DNA from: Apoda limacodes
Taxonomy: Eukaryota > Arthropoda > Insecta > Lepidoptera > Limacodidae
Length of the DNA stretch: 64,000 nt
Direction of reading: 5' to 3'
Assembly (NCBI GenBank): GCA_946406115.1
Contig: OX291546.1
Span: forward strand, 9,913,019 to 9,977,018
Shown: positions 46,701 through 59,000 of the stretch, in pieces
How the letters are laid out: the number at the start of each line of letters is the position of its first letter
Numbering within the stretch: position 1 is the stretch's first letter
Made by a program: the position numbers and the translations under genes
The notes under the pieces: model-generated
Seen by the model: the letters and a program-made list of their open reading frames with translations, nothing else
What the model was told of the DNA's origin: nothing
Database searches by the model: none

Positions 46701-49700
46701 ATATTTTAAAATATTCTTGCCCTATCCTGGCTTACTTATAAATTGTCAGAACCTGGCAATGGGGATATATTATTCTGTCCCTGGTCTTTTATGTTACTGC
46801 CTATTAATTTAAAAGCTGGTAAATTACGACGTATGGGACATATATATAAAGCAACCTTAGTCCAGATCCACTGCATAAGAAGGACGCCCTGTCACGCGGA
46901 AATAAAGTGGTTGATGAAAAGAGTCTGTAAGCCACATTATGATGTGGTTGTGTATCCAGTCGCTGGTTACCCCCTTTTGCATGCATATGTTAATTGTTAT
47001 CAATTATCATTTATGGATACAATCTTACATTCTGGGCTTAGTATACCTATACCTCGTTTTCGACAAATCATCTAGGTATGCGGACACAAAACAGGCGTTG
47101 TAAATGTTTATTATAGTAGTAAACACGTGGCTTCGTTTAGTAAAACATCCGCTGTAGTACTATTACGAATTTATAAGTATCGCAGCTGCGGGCCCATTGT
47201 TTTTTTCTCCCAGTAACATATCAGGAACCATTTAAATTTTTCTCAAAGTTTAGAGTGTTTGGGTAACCTGCTCTGACCCTTTTTATTCCTTTGGTCGCGG
47301 CTAGGATGTTCTTCATAAGCTTAAATCCCAACTTCTAAATTTCGAACTTCAAAGATGAACTTCCCATGCAAAATTTTTTCTCCTATATTACCTTATTCTT
47401 AGGCGAAGTAATAGCAAAAATGCTGATGCAGTTTTATTGATTTTTATTTTTAAATTAAAGCCCCATCTTACATTATCTAACTTTAAAAATCCGAAACGAC
47501 CTTCCTTACCAACATTATAACCATCCATCCCCTATTTAACCGCCCCTGGCAAAAATTAAAAAAAAAATCTCTAATTTAATGAAGCTAAATGGGGTATTTA
47601 TTTAATTATATATAAACTATACAAACATTAATTTACAAAAAAAAAAAAAACAAATCCTACGCAAAATACAATACTAAGAAACTAGTTAAAACAATAAATG
47701 TATATACTTGGTCACTTACGTTATACATGGAACTTCCGATCATAATTTTTTGCCTCTCGAACCACTAGTTTATAGGCGGATTTTATTTCACACGAGAAAA
47801 AATTGTTACGTTGTAAATATCAACGATACTAGTCTGATTTGTATGTATTTCATTTTGTTTATTTGGTTGTCATCAGAATATGCAGAGTTCCTGCATTGCA
47901 AGGGCAAGAAATTCGTGGACTTCAACGAGGTTCGGAGCGAGATCGAAGCGGAGACGGATCGAGTCACTGGATCCAACAAAGGCATTTCGCCGGTGCCGAT
48001 CAACCTTCGTGTATATTCACCTAACGGTAAGTTACATCAACCTTCGTGTATATTCACCTAACGGTAAGTTACATCAACCTTCGTGTATATTCACCTAACG
48101 GTAAGTTACATCAACCTTCGTGTATATTCACCTAACGGTAAGTTACTGGCATTTTGTCTGAGTAGTGAACTTTGCTTTTCTTTAAAAGGTACACTCGATG
48201 CTCCAGATTCTGGAGCGATGTAAATAGTCCATTGTGTGCAATCTAAATCTAAAATAGAAACCACATTATTTATCATATTTCTGTGTTTACCTTCTGTAAT
48301 TTTTGTTATGAATGTAACAGTAAAAATTTTTAGTGTACCGTACTAAAATTGACTCAACGTAACTCGCTTCTCTTAGAGACTGCCAGTCTAAAACTTTGGA
48401 CTAAAACTTGGCATAATTAAAGCAATTTTTGCTCCAATTACGTAATTAAAACCTTATTTCTATTTAAGGGACTAAAGGGATGTCCAAAACAAAAAAAATC
48501 ATAGGATTTTACTGGAAGGCTTTTAATACAGAAATGCGATAAAAATTTTATTGCCAAGGAATTTCTACAAATATTAAGAAAAAATTTCAAAACCTTGTCA
48601 CCAACAGAATTTAAAAACTATAGCCAAGTAAAATCTTTTAGAAGTCATGAAAGTTGGTAATAGGGTGTACATTGACGACAAATTAGTTACTTTGGCATAA
48701 GTTAAGGTAGTTTTTCTGCTAAATTACAAAAGTACAGCGGTCTTTATAAATGAATGGTATGAAACACTTATTGTCCGATTCCCTACTTGTTCTCATAGTT
48801 GACTAATTTCTCAAATAAGAATGTTGTCTGTATGTTCGAATAGGTCGCAAATAAGAATGTTATATTTCCATTTCAAGTTTCCTTACAGAGTATTTTTTTT
48901 ATCTAACTGTTTTATTTTTTCCTTCTTAAGATATCTGCGTTGTTTTATATGTTCCCCATGGTCATAGCTTCCGTTTTCATAAATTTTTCCTATTGTTTGT
49001 ATTTTAATTAGAAAGCGTTAAATTGCATAATTGTGTGTGTACCATTTATTCTAATTAAAAAAAAACATTATCAGTCGTCAGACTTATCGCAACTTTAGCA
49101 GTTGCAGTTCACAATAATAATTAGCGTAACGAATTACCAATATAGCCCAGAGAGTATGCGCGAGAGATGATATAATACAGATATCATCTTTATAATCTCT
49201 GTGTATGCGAAGTTCAAGATAAGAGGTTGTATGAGTGACGAAATGGTGACTCAGTATCGTCGCCTTGTTTACGCTCAACTGAACAATGGTATTATACTAA
49301 AAGAGATCGTGCCGTTACGTTTCCCGTATTTTCGACTCCGGCAATAATGTTGGTCCCAACGTTGGAGCAAATATTTATCAATATGGAAAATCGTGGCCGC
49401 CAATATTAAGCCAATCATTTTCAAAAGTAAATGTTTGTCGCCAGATATTGGAGCCAGACTTAGAAATGTACGTGGATGACATGTTGACGATGAACGATAG
49501 TCGAGGTTTAAGGTTAAAGTCTCGGTCGGTGTTTAAGTATTATTAACAGATGCAAAAAAAAGTTTTAAGGACGCCCGCGGCTTCATCACTTAGCTTTCGT
49601 AGTAAGTTGAGCTAATAAGTTGAAAAATATACATCTCAGAGAATCAATTAAAGTACCGCAAATGCATATTTGAAGACCTATTCAACGACACATAGTATGG

Positions 49701-49969
49701 AATGGAAAGTTGTAGGACATTTCACAAAAGACACGTTTTCTGGTAAAATTCTGCCAGAATAGATAAAAAGAAGGCGGAGTTTACATACTGATCAATTGCA
49801 AAATGAACACGAGTCGTCTTCGCCATTTGGCTACGTAATCCAAAAATAAATTGAACTAGAGATGAGCTAAATAGTGATATTTTCGAATAACTGAATACCA
49901 AATACTATTCGGTTTGAAACTCACCGAACTGAATATTCGGCAGAATTATTCAGTTTCTATATTCGGTAT

Positions 49970-50005
<36 letters not shown>

Positions 50006-53000
50006 CCACTAAGGTGGCAAACAAGCCTACGGTCCGCCTGATGGTAAGCGGTCACCGTAGCCTATGGACGCTTGCAACACTAGGGGCATCACTCGCGCGT
50101 TGCCGACCTTTTAGAAATCTAATAACTTCTTTTTTGAAGAACCCCGTACTGTAGTCCTTAGAGAAAACCTTAGCAGGGAGCTCATTCCACAGCCCAAGGG
50201 TTCGCGGGAGGAAGTTTCTCTGAAACCGCACTGTACGCGACCATTTTGGTTCCAAAGTGTGAGAATGAATTCCCTGTCGATGGCGAGCGGTGCGATGGTA
50301 AAAAGTAGCCGTGGGCATCATTTCGAACAATTCCTCAGAACACAATCCATTGTACAAGCGGTAGAACACACACAGGGAGGCAAAGTCTCTCCTCAGACTT
50401 AAGGGCTCGATACCGCAAGTGAGTTTGGGATCGTCGACAATTCTCACAGCCCGTCGTTGAACCGAGTCAAAAGGACCAAGCTGGTATCCGGGTGCACCAG
50501 CCCAGAGGTGGCAGCAGTACTCCATATGGGGCCGGACTTGCGACTTGTAAAGTAGCAACCTTTGCCCCGACGTAAAGTACTGCTTCGCTCTGTTGAGTAC
50601 ACCAAGTTTTTTCGACGCCAGCTTTACCTTGTCTAGCAAATGATCTCGGAACTGAACATCGCTGGAGATGTCAACGCCAAGGATCCCAATGCTCTTGGAG
50701 ATGGAGAGGGGAGTGTTCTGGAATTGTGGGACTACAGTGAATGGGGTTTTCTTAGCGGTGAACGCGCAGACTTGTGTCTTTGAAGGGTTGAATCGGACCA
50801 AGTTTTCCCGCCCCCAGTCAGAGACCTTGGACAGACCGATCTCGATTTGAGACACAAGTTCTTCACGCTTTTCCTCCACAACGGAACGTGGGATGCTTGC
50901 ACGGCCCGTGTAATAAGCGTCTCCAGTACTGTCATCTGCATAGCAATGTATGTTGTTGATGTCCAACATATCATTGATGTGCAGTAGAAACAGCGTAGGA
51001 GACAGCACAGAGCCTTGCGGGACACCAGCATTAATGTCCATGCTATCAGAGCAACTACCGTCAACTACGGCTCGTATGCTTCTGCCGGACAAAAAGCTAG
51101 CCACCCATTTGCACAAACCCTCGGGCACTCCGTAAGAAGGCAACTTCGATAGAAGACCCCGGTGCCAGACCCGATCGAACGCCTTCGCTATGTCTAGGCT
51201 ACATGCCAATGCCTCCCCCTGACTCTCAATGGCTAGTGCCGATCGGTGTGTGAGATACACTAAAAGGTCACCAGTTGAGCGACCGTGGCGAAAGCCATAT
51301 TGACGGTCACTGATCAGGTCGTGTTTTTCTAGGTATCTCAAAAGCTGTGTGTTGATCACACGCTCCATCACCTTGGAGAGGAGAGAGGTTATAGCGATAG
51401 GCCTGTAATTCGATGGATCTGATCTATCGCCCCTTTTGGGCACCGGGTGCACATTCGCAGTCTTCCATGAAGACGGAAATTGCCTAGTGTGGTAGGAAAG
51501 CGTGAAGAGGCGCGTGAGTACAGGACATAACTCAGGAGCACACTGCTTAAGCACCACTGCTGGTATGCCGTCTGGCCTACTCGACTTATGAACGTCTAGG
51601 GAAAGTAACGCCCGCCGGACCTCGCGCTGTGTTATAGAGATTTCCGGCATGGTCTTACCGCACCACGGTAAAGTAGGTGGTACAGCGCCTTCGTCGTTCA
51701 CATTCGAGTTAGAGGCAAAGAGACTGCCCAATAGATCGGCTTTCTCTTTTGCACTGTGGGCCAAGTCACCATCGGTCTTTCGCAGTGGTGGTAATGATGA
51801 CTGGCAGAAGTTCCCCTCGGCAGCTTTAGCAAGCGACCAGAAAGCACGACTCCCAGAAGGATAGCTCGCAAGTCGCCCACCTATTTTGCCGATGAATTGG
51901 AATTTTGCTCTGGCAGTTGCTTTCTTACTGAACCTCGAGGCAGCATTTAATTTGCGTTTTAACTCAGAAATATTCGGATCCTTATTATTACGAGCCGTGG
52001 TCCAAGCCTCATACGCAGTTTGCTTAAGAGTTTTAGCTTCTCTGCAAGACCTATTAAACCGCGGTCGTTTTTTGACGCCGGCAGCTACTCGCAGGTTAGG
52101 AATGAAACATTCCATACCAGCGAGGATTGTCTCAGTGACTGCGGCTGCGCAGACGTCAGGATCTTCTGAGCTATAGCAGATCTGCCTCCACGGGTACGAT
52201 GCATAGAATTCTCGCAATCCATCCCAGTCTGCCCACTTATAATGCCACACACGACGCCAATTAGTTGGCCCAGAAGGATCAGGTTGTGTGCATGACATTT
52301 GAGTCCGGACGAGACAGTGGTCCGAGGAGCCAAGAGGCGCATCCACTGAGACGGAGTATCCATCCGGACGTGTAGTCAGCAGAAGGTCCAGTAAGGAGCT
52401 TGTATGGTCCTCTATATCTGGTATTCTCGTTGGAGAAAGTACCAGCTGAGAGAATCCATAAGTCAGAGCAAATTCATGAGCAGATATCCCTGCATAGTTA
52501 TTGGTTCGAGAACTGAGCCACTCACGATGGTGGGCGTTAAAGTCTCCCAAAATAACTAATTCTGCTGTAGGATATTGCTCTAGAACTTTGTCAGTCGTCA
52601 AACTCAGGTGCGTGAAGAGTCGAGTTACGTCCGTGTCACCGCTATGAGACCTGTATAGGCACGCATAGATACGAGTGTGGCCCCCATGATCTACGCGCAC
52701 CCACAATATCGACAGGTCCCTGTCTTCAAGGCTATGAAGTCGGCGACAGCAGATATCCTCCCGGACGAACATACATACACCGGCACGACTCAAAAAATTG
52801 TGCTCGAGTTTGTAGCCGGGATAATGAAGGTATGATGTGTCGGTCGGGCAGGATATCTGCGTCTCCGTTAGAAAGAGAATGTTTGGCTGCGCAGTCTCAA
52901 GATGGTGATGGACTGCGTTAAGATTTGCGTGAATACCCCTTATGTTGCAAAAATCCGCCGGGTACTTTGTCACTCGCTGAACGCCCGCTTTTCCGCTTCG

Positions 53001-56000
53001 GGTTGTTATATCTACTAATTGATTGGTAGATCTCCTTTTTTTTCCAGAAAAAAATTCTTAATCTTGGTAGATTTTATAAAATATTATGTAGATTTAATAA
53101 AACCCAGTATAAGTATTAAAAAACATTTAATATAAACCGCAGTATGTAATCTCTCATCATTATCATCAGCGTGCTGCACTTAACTGCTGGAAATAAGCCC
53201 CTTCCAAGGTGCGCCAATTTTCAAGGTCCTGCGCCTTACGCATCCAATCGCTTCCAGCACCTTTGCGTATATTTTCGTCGGGCCATCTGGCTGGAAGAGG
53301 TCTTATTCAACTTTTAATTAAAATCAAATCAAACTAAATATATTCGGCACCAAATATCTAAAATTTGACGAATGCATCGAATACTAAACGAATATTCGGC
53401 GCATCTCTAATTAAAATTTGAAGCATGCATTTCACCACCATGTGTAACGCCGTGTTTGTTTGCTTTATGTTTACACGATGCTAATCATTAATGTCAGGCT
53501 TTATCCTCTACTTACCAAGCCATGGAGTCAACAGGCTACTTTAGATAAAAGCGGAAGAATTAATGTAACGCAAATAACGCTTTATTTAACGACTTACAAA
53601 TATCTATATATCAAGGTTGTGCGTAATTATTTTCAAGTATGTCGTGTTTCTCACTAAATTAATTTGTATAGTATCTGATATAACATAATTACAGTAATAC
53701 CTGACGTAACTACAAAGGTTATTAGATTTCAAGGCTATATAGATCAGGGTGACAAATGGTAGTTACCATTGAGACTTTGCAACCGATTTACTTATAACCT
53801 AAATAAGCGAAAGGGTTAACTCTCTTAAAGCAAATGCCGAACTGTTTCGAGTATTCCAGACTCACGAATTCAAGAACAAAATGTATGCAAGTCTCAAGAC
53901 TTGCAAACATTTGCCTTATAAATTCCCGTGTCTGTAGAACTCAATACATACTTGCAAACATTTGCCTTATAAATTCCCGTGTCTGTAGAACTCAATACAT
54001 ATCGGAACAACAACGGAAGAGTCACTAAGGTTCGTGATTATAAATTAACAATGTTCTAAAATTTGGCATCACGTTATTAGCTTTATCACAAGTTCTTGTC
54101 TAACAAATTTTCGAGATTTAAGAGCAGAATATTAGCCCAGCCAATTTATTTCAATCATAGTTATTAGCTTCATCAAATCAAAAATCAAAATCATAGTTAG
54201 CCTTTAATAAATCCGACAACGTCGATAAGTTGTATCGCTTGCTGGAAAACACCCGACTTGCCATATGTGACGACTGAATTCGATAGCCGACTGAATGAAA
54301 GATTGTTAAGGCTGTGCTATTAGCTAATAAATAATAATCTCCAAGTGTTCATCTTTTTCTGTATGTAAATCTGTAACCGACGGAACTAGAGGTTGTTTAA
54401 AAAAACTGAACAAGGTGATAACAATTTTTAATGACGTGACGTGCCTTGTTTAGTTAAACTACCTAGTCGTAGTTTTTACATGTTTGGTCATAATATTTAC
54501 ATCCAGACGGAATAATTGGATACGGGTTGAAGGTAACCAGCAATTGATCAGACCGTTTGAATGAGGTTGAGCATGTATTCATTGTTTAGTTTTCGCGCTG
54601 TAGGTAGGTACGTATCGATTGTCTTTTGCAAATATTGACTTAAGGAAAAAATTGGGTTGGATGTTAGTAATGTATGTTTCATAATTATAAATATTTACTT
54701 AAAATAAGAGGATAGAATGTGGTTAAAAATTCTGTATCTGGTTAGCTTGGGAGCTAAAATCAGAGGGATCGTCAATAGGAATAGGAATCGGTTTTAAGCC
54801 GATCACCATAAATAGCCACGTGCGTAGGTTTGGTCTACTACATAGTAAATATTTTCAATATCTTACACACGTATTATAGTAAGATAATTTATAGTGCAAA
54901 GAATGTTTCTGGCCCTCTGATCTTGGGTTTTAAGTCGCCAATGTCGTAATTTCACAGCATTTTAATATGGCGATTTTATTGTAATTAATTGACGAGTTTT
55001 GATATTTGACTACCGGATCAGAAAAGTTTGTTGCACTATAAATTTTAATGGAATTGATACCGATTTCCATTCCCATTAGAGTTATATATCCAATGAAGAT
55101 TATGTTTTAGAAATTACCGTACCGTTGCTGCCACCGCGCGCAGGCATTCGTTTTGTGTTGCATTTAATATCTACGCGCGCGGCAATTATAATATAGATAC
55201 TTCAAACTGATTTCATATTTATTATGTTATTGGGACAATCAGGTGGATTTTTTAGAAACAGATGATCAGTGAAACTAAAAATCGGCCAAGTGCGAGTCGG
55301 ACTCGCGCACGTGGGGTTCCGTACCATTATCTATAAAAACGCCTGAAAAATCACGTTTGTTGTATGGGAGCCCCCCTTAAATATTTGTTTTATTTTTATT
55401 TAATTATTTATTTTTAAAGTGACTTTATAACTAAATATTCTGTAAATCTTTTAACCGTTTTCCTGTTGCCGTTATCAAAATCGAGCAATAAAATCACGTT
55501 TGTTGTATAGGAGCATTTAAAGTGCAATAAAAAAATACTATTCGTGAGCTGTATTCTGCATCAAGTGTGATGAAAAGAGTACTACATTTTGATAAAGGTT
55601 TACCTTTTCTTTATTAACAATAGCTAAATGGAATTTGTTTGTAGTTACAGAAAATCTCGCCTTATCATTTCCATTTCCAACGTTATCTGTTGACTGATTC
55701 ATGAGGGGCGGGACGTCTGAAATGTTCCAGCAGAGTTTTGTATCTAACTATCTGTTACCCGCGACTTGGTCCGCGTAAATCACATAACACTGAGCACCGT
55801 ATCTCCGGTTGTACTTAACGGATTTTTATACCTTATTTTCTCATACTACTTGTCTTCTTTTGTAACCTCACACAAGTCTAATTTTAAAATCAAGAAAACG
55901 ATGATATAGGCTAAAATAAGTACCTAAGGCTAAGGTTACATAAAATATAATTAAAAAATAAATCGTGATTGTGTATTTCGCCTTTCTTATATTCTGAGCC

Positions 56001-59000
56001 CAAATCATCGTCTAAACTGGGCTTGAGGTTACAATTTTGTCTGCAAAATACGACAAGTAAGAAAAAAATTGGGTTGTAGATGTAACCGTAGCCTAGATTT
56101 GAACTTGAACCCCGAGCTATTAAACGAAAAAAAACGTATCAATATTCGTTTAGTAGCTCATGTTGTGTTCATTATAAACATAGATAAATGGACAACCGTA
56201 AAAGTGTGACAGAGACAAAGCGAAACTGTGGTGTCTAGTCAAAGCGAAAAGACACCTCACATCAACTTTGTCTCTTTCCAAAGTGTGGCTAATTTTTTGA
56301 GGCTATTGCACAGTCCATAGGAAAGATTACAAGAGTCTATGGGTATCATAAGAAGCAGACAAAACTTTAAATTATTTGATCAGATTGTAAAAATTTACTT
56401 GTACGTACATTCTTATTCCTGTTACAGTCTTATAATATGTCATATTTATAGATTAGCCAACAAAGTCAAAATAGATTTGTGATTTTCAAGTTATAACCAA
56501 GTCAACGAATAGAGAAACATACAAATTAAAAAACTACATGAAGAATACTTTCTTCGAACTACATGAACACCAACGTTAAAAACAATAGAACTTATATAAC
56601 TTGTAGAGTAGGAGAAAGACATAAGAAAGTTTTTTTTTAAATATTATGTAAAAAAATTTAAACACTTAATTTCTACATACATACATACATACACACAACA
56701 AACATTGATAAAAAAGGTCGGTCCAGTAAAATAACCTTGAATGAAAACGGTCGTAGCCCCATGGATATTTAGTTCACGTAGACCTACAAGTATTTTTTGA
56801 TAAACTAAACAACATATTAAAGTCTTTGCCTAAATCTATTAAATGTTCTTTCGTACTACGATATCTTGATTGCGTTGGTTTAAGCTGGTTGGGTGAGTCA
56901 GTGGTGGGCTAGTGGTTTCGGTGTCTGCCCTGCGTTCTGAGGGGCAGAGCTTAGAGCCCGGCTCGTACCAAGAGTCTTTTTCTAAATTTAGCAAGTACAT
57001 TGGTTTTTCACACTACTGGCTTTTCGGTGAAGGAAAACCTCGTGAGGAAACCTGCATATTCGGTGCCACATGGGCAGGCAGAAGGGATAAGGTTGGTTTT
57101 AACAGGATTATTGTCATTAAAGTGAATGAACCAGCGGTTTAGCAGTATTGTGGTCAATTAGATTAAAAAAATAATACACCAATAATATACATAGAACATA
57201 TAGAAAAAAAAATAAACAAAAAATAAAGAAATTAAGTAAAAATACACACTAATGATGTTAAACGCAGTATTGAATAGGTAGCATAACCACGGACGGGGAG
57301 CAGTCCTTCCTCACCTAGACCAGACCAAATGCCTATTTCTTTAAGAGGATGTTCCATGCGACACGCTCCATAAAAAAGTATTTTGATTTTATTTTACATA
57401 ACTGTTTATCGATTCGAATGAAATTTTACAGAAATGATCTAGGTATTGCAGTGTGACAGTTTTCTATTGAATTTTATTGGTTTAAAGTAACACAGGATTA
57501 TTGATTTTCATAAAAATGGTCACAAATTGATATTAACTAGATAATAAAAACATTTCTCAGCAGGATTTACGAAAAATATGTTTGATTAGTAAATGTCAAA
57601 AATATAATAATTTATATGAAACATAACATTGGTGTAAAAAAACTGTCCAAGAACGACAGTTGAGAATGTAACGAAAATGGTTATTGTTCGTATTCAGCAG
57701 TGTGCAAGAAGAACCAATAAATGATGATTGAATGCAACGCAAAATTGTGCGGTATTATATGTGTTTATAGTTTATGAAATGAGCTCCCTGACGAGGATTT
57801 CTCTAAGGACTACATTATGGGTCTCTTCAAGAAACTGATTATATTTTTAAAGGGTCGGCAACAGACGAGTAATACCCCCGGTGTTGCAAGTGTTTATAGG
57901 CTACGGTGACCGCTTAGGATTAGACGGGCCGTAACTTGTTTGCCACTTTGCTGGTATAAAAACAATGTTAACGAGATATAACCTAACAAAAACAATCAAA
58001 TCGATCCGGAAGAAAATTATTACTATGAAATATAAAATATCGTGTTGGAATTGATAAATGATAACTACTTTTATTGTTATATTAATGTTCCTTACTAAGG
58101 AAACAAAACCGCCTCAAACTGTATTGGGTGAGATAAAGGGTCGTTGACCGGGTTCACTGGCTTGATGAAACAATGATTTTCAAGTGACACGGTGTCTCTA
58201 AAAAATACCGCAACTGTTCGAAAGCAATACAAATTTCTTTCATTATGCAATGTACTAAATGGCTGGGCAGATGTTGGTTACCCCTTTCCGGTAGGTGTTG
58301 CTATGAGTTTGATTTGGTTAAAGGCACTGTACCTAGAAGAAATTTTGTGTAGAAGAGGTCGTTGGCAGGAAGTTCAAGGGCGTAGAACCGCGGTAGCGTA
58401 ATAATTATAACGTAAACCATGTTTTTGATCATGCGAACATATTGTGTAAATATTAATTATGTCGAATTATAAATTTATTAGTAACTCGATTACTGTTAGG
58501 AATCTAACCTACTTTAACGTAAGACTTAAAAGTCTTTAAAGACTAAGTCCTTTAAATAAAATACTTAGTGGATTGTAAATACAGTACAATCCGTTTATCA
58601 TGACATCGAAAGGAATTGACAAACACGTCATAATAAGCGGACGTCATACAAAACGTTTTGTGAAATGAAAAACCTTTTTTATGTAAATATGTATGTAGTT
58701 AAGTATTTTAATACAGAAACATAGTAAATACATATGTATACATACATATTAATTCAAAATTAAAATTGTACATAATCAGCACATTATAACACATACAAGT
58801 GTATTTTTTACTGTAAGAAATCTCTAATTTTTGACTGCTTTTGTTTTTTCATTTTATTGTAAAAACAGTCTCTAATACTATTGTGTATAGAAGACATAGC
58901 TATGGTCAAATTATCATTTTCAATATTGCTGTGAACAAATCGTGATAATAATTCTGCAGCTTTAAATGCATCTTCTGCGGTAGGTAATGGTTCAAAGCAT

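Larger units (their letters stand above)
49967..53338 (-). mobile_element. LINE insertion with intact endonuclease-RT frame
   Basis: Starts at its 3' end with a 31-base poly(T) (49971-50001) and ATACCACTAAGGTGGCAAAC, then carries one open frame to 52973 or further. TATATTCGG occurs at 49958-49966 and 53339-53347 and may be the target-site duplication. If so, the 300 bp at 53040-53338, which also include an RTE-like 3' piece (53150-53300), belong to the inserted DNA or to a second event. Other copies of this family lie at 4123-4305, 11413-12162, 44880-45410 and 57778-57963. Confidence 0.72.
49856..53411. mobile_element. AT-rich TIR-like element split by a LINE
   Basis: TAGAGATGAGC at 49856 and its near reverse complement (GCGCATCTCTA at about 53400) enclose ATTCGG/CCGAAT-type repeats (49880-49966 and 53341-53400) on both sides of the LINE. 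They look like the halves of one MITE. A hAT-like origin is possible but the flanks show no clean 8-bp duplication. Confidence 0.4.

Noticed and set aside
46743..47075. 110-codon open frame on the plus strand
   Set aside because: Starts at TTG, shows no domain I recognise and lies in an AT-rich intron without splice support; probably chance.
47708..47876. Extension of the dynamin exon 3 reading frame to the left
   Set aside because: The text before 47877 has no dynamin similarity, and a good acceptor (polypyrimidine, CAG) marks the exon start.
48027..48061. Read-through of dynamin exon 3 into repeat unit two as coding
   Set aside because: It leads to TAA within 12 codons, while the first donor joins exon 4 in the phase needed to restore the DLPG motif.
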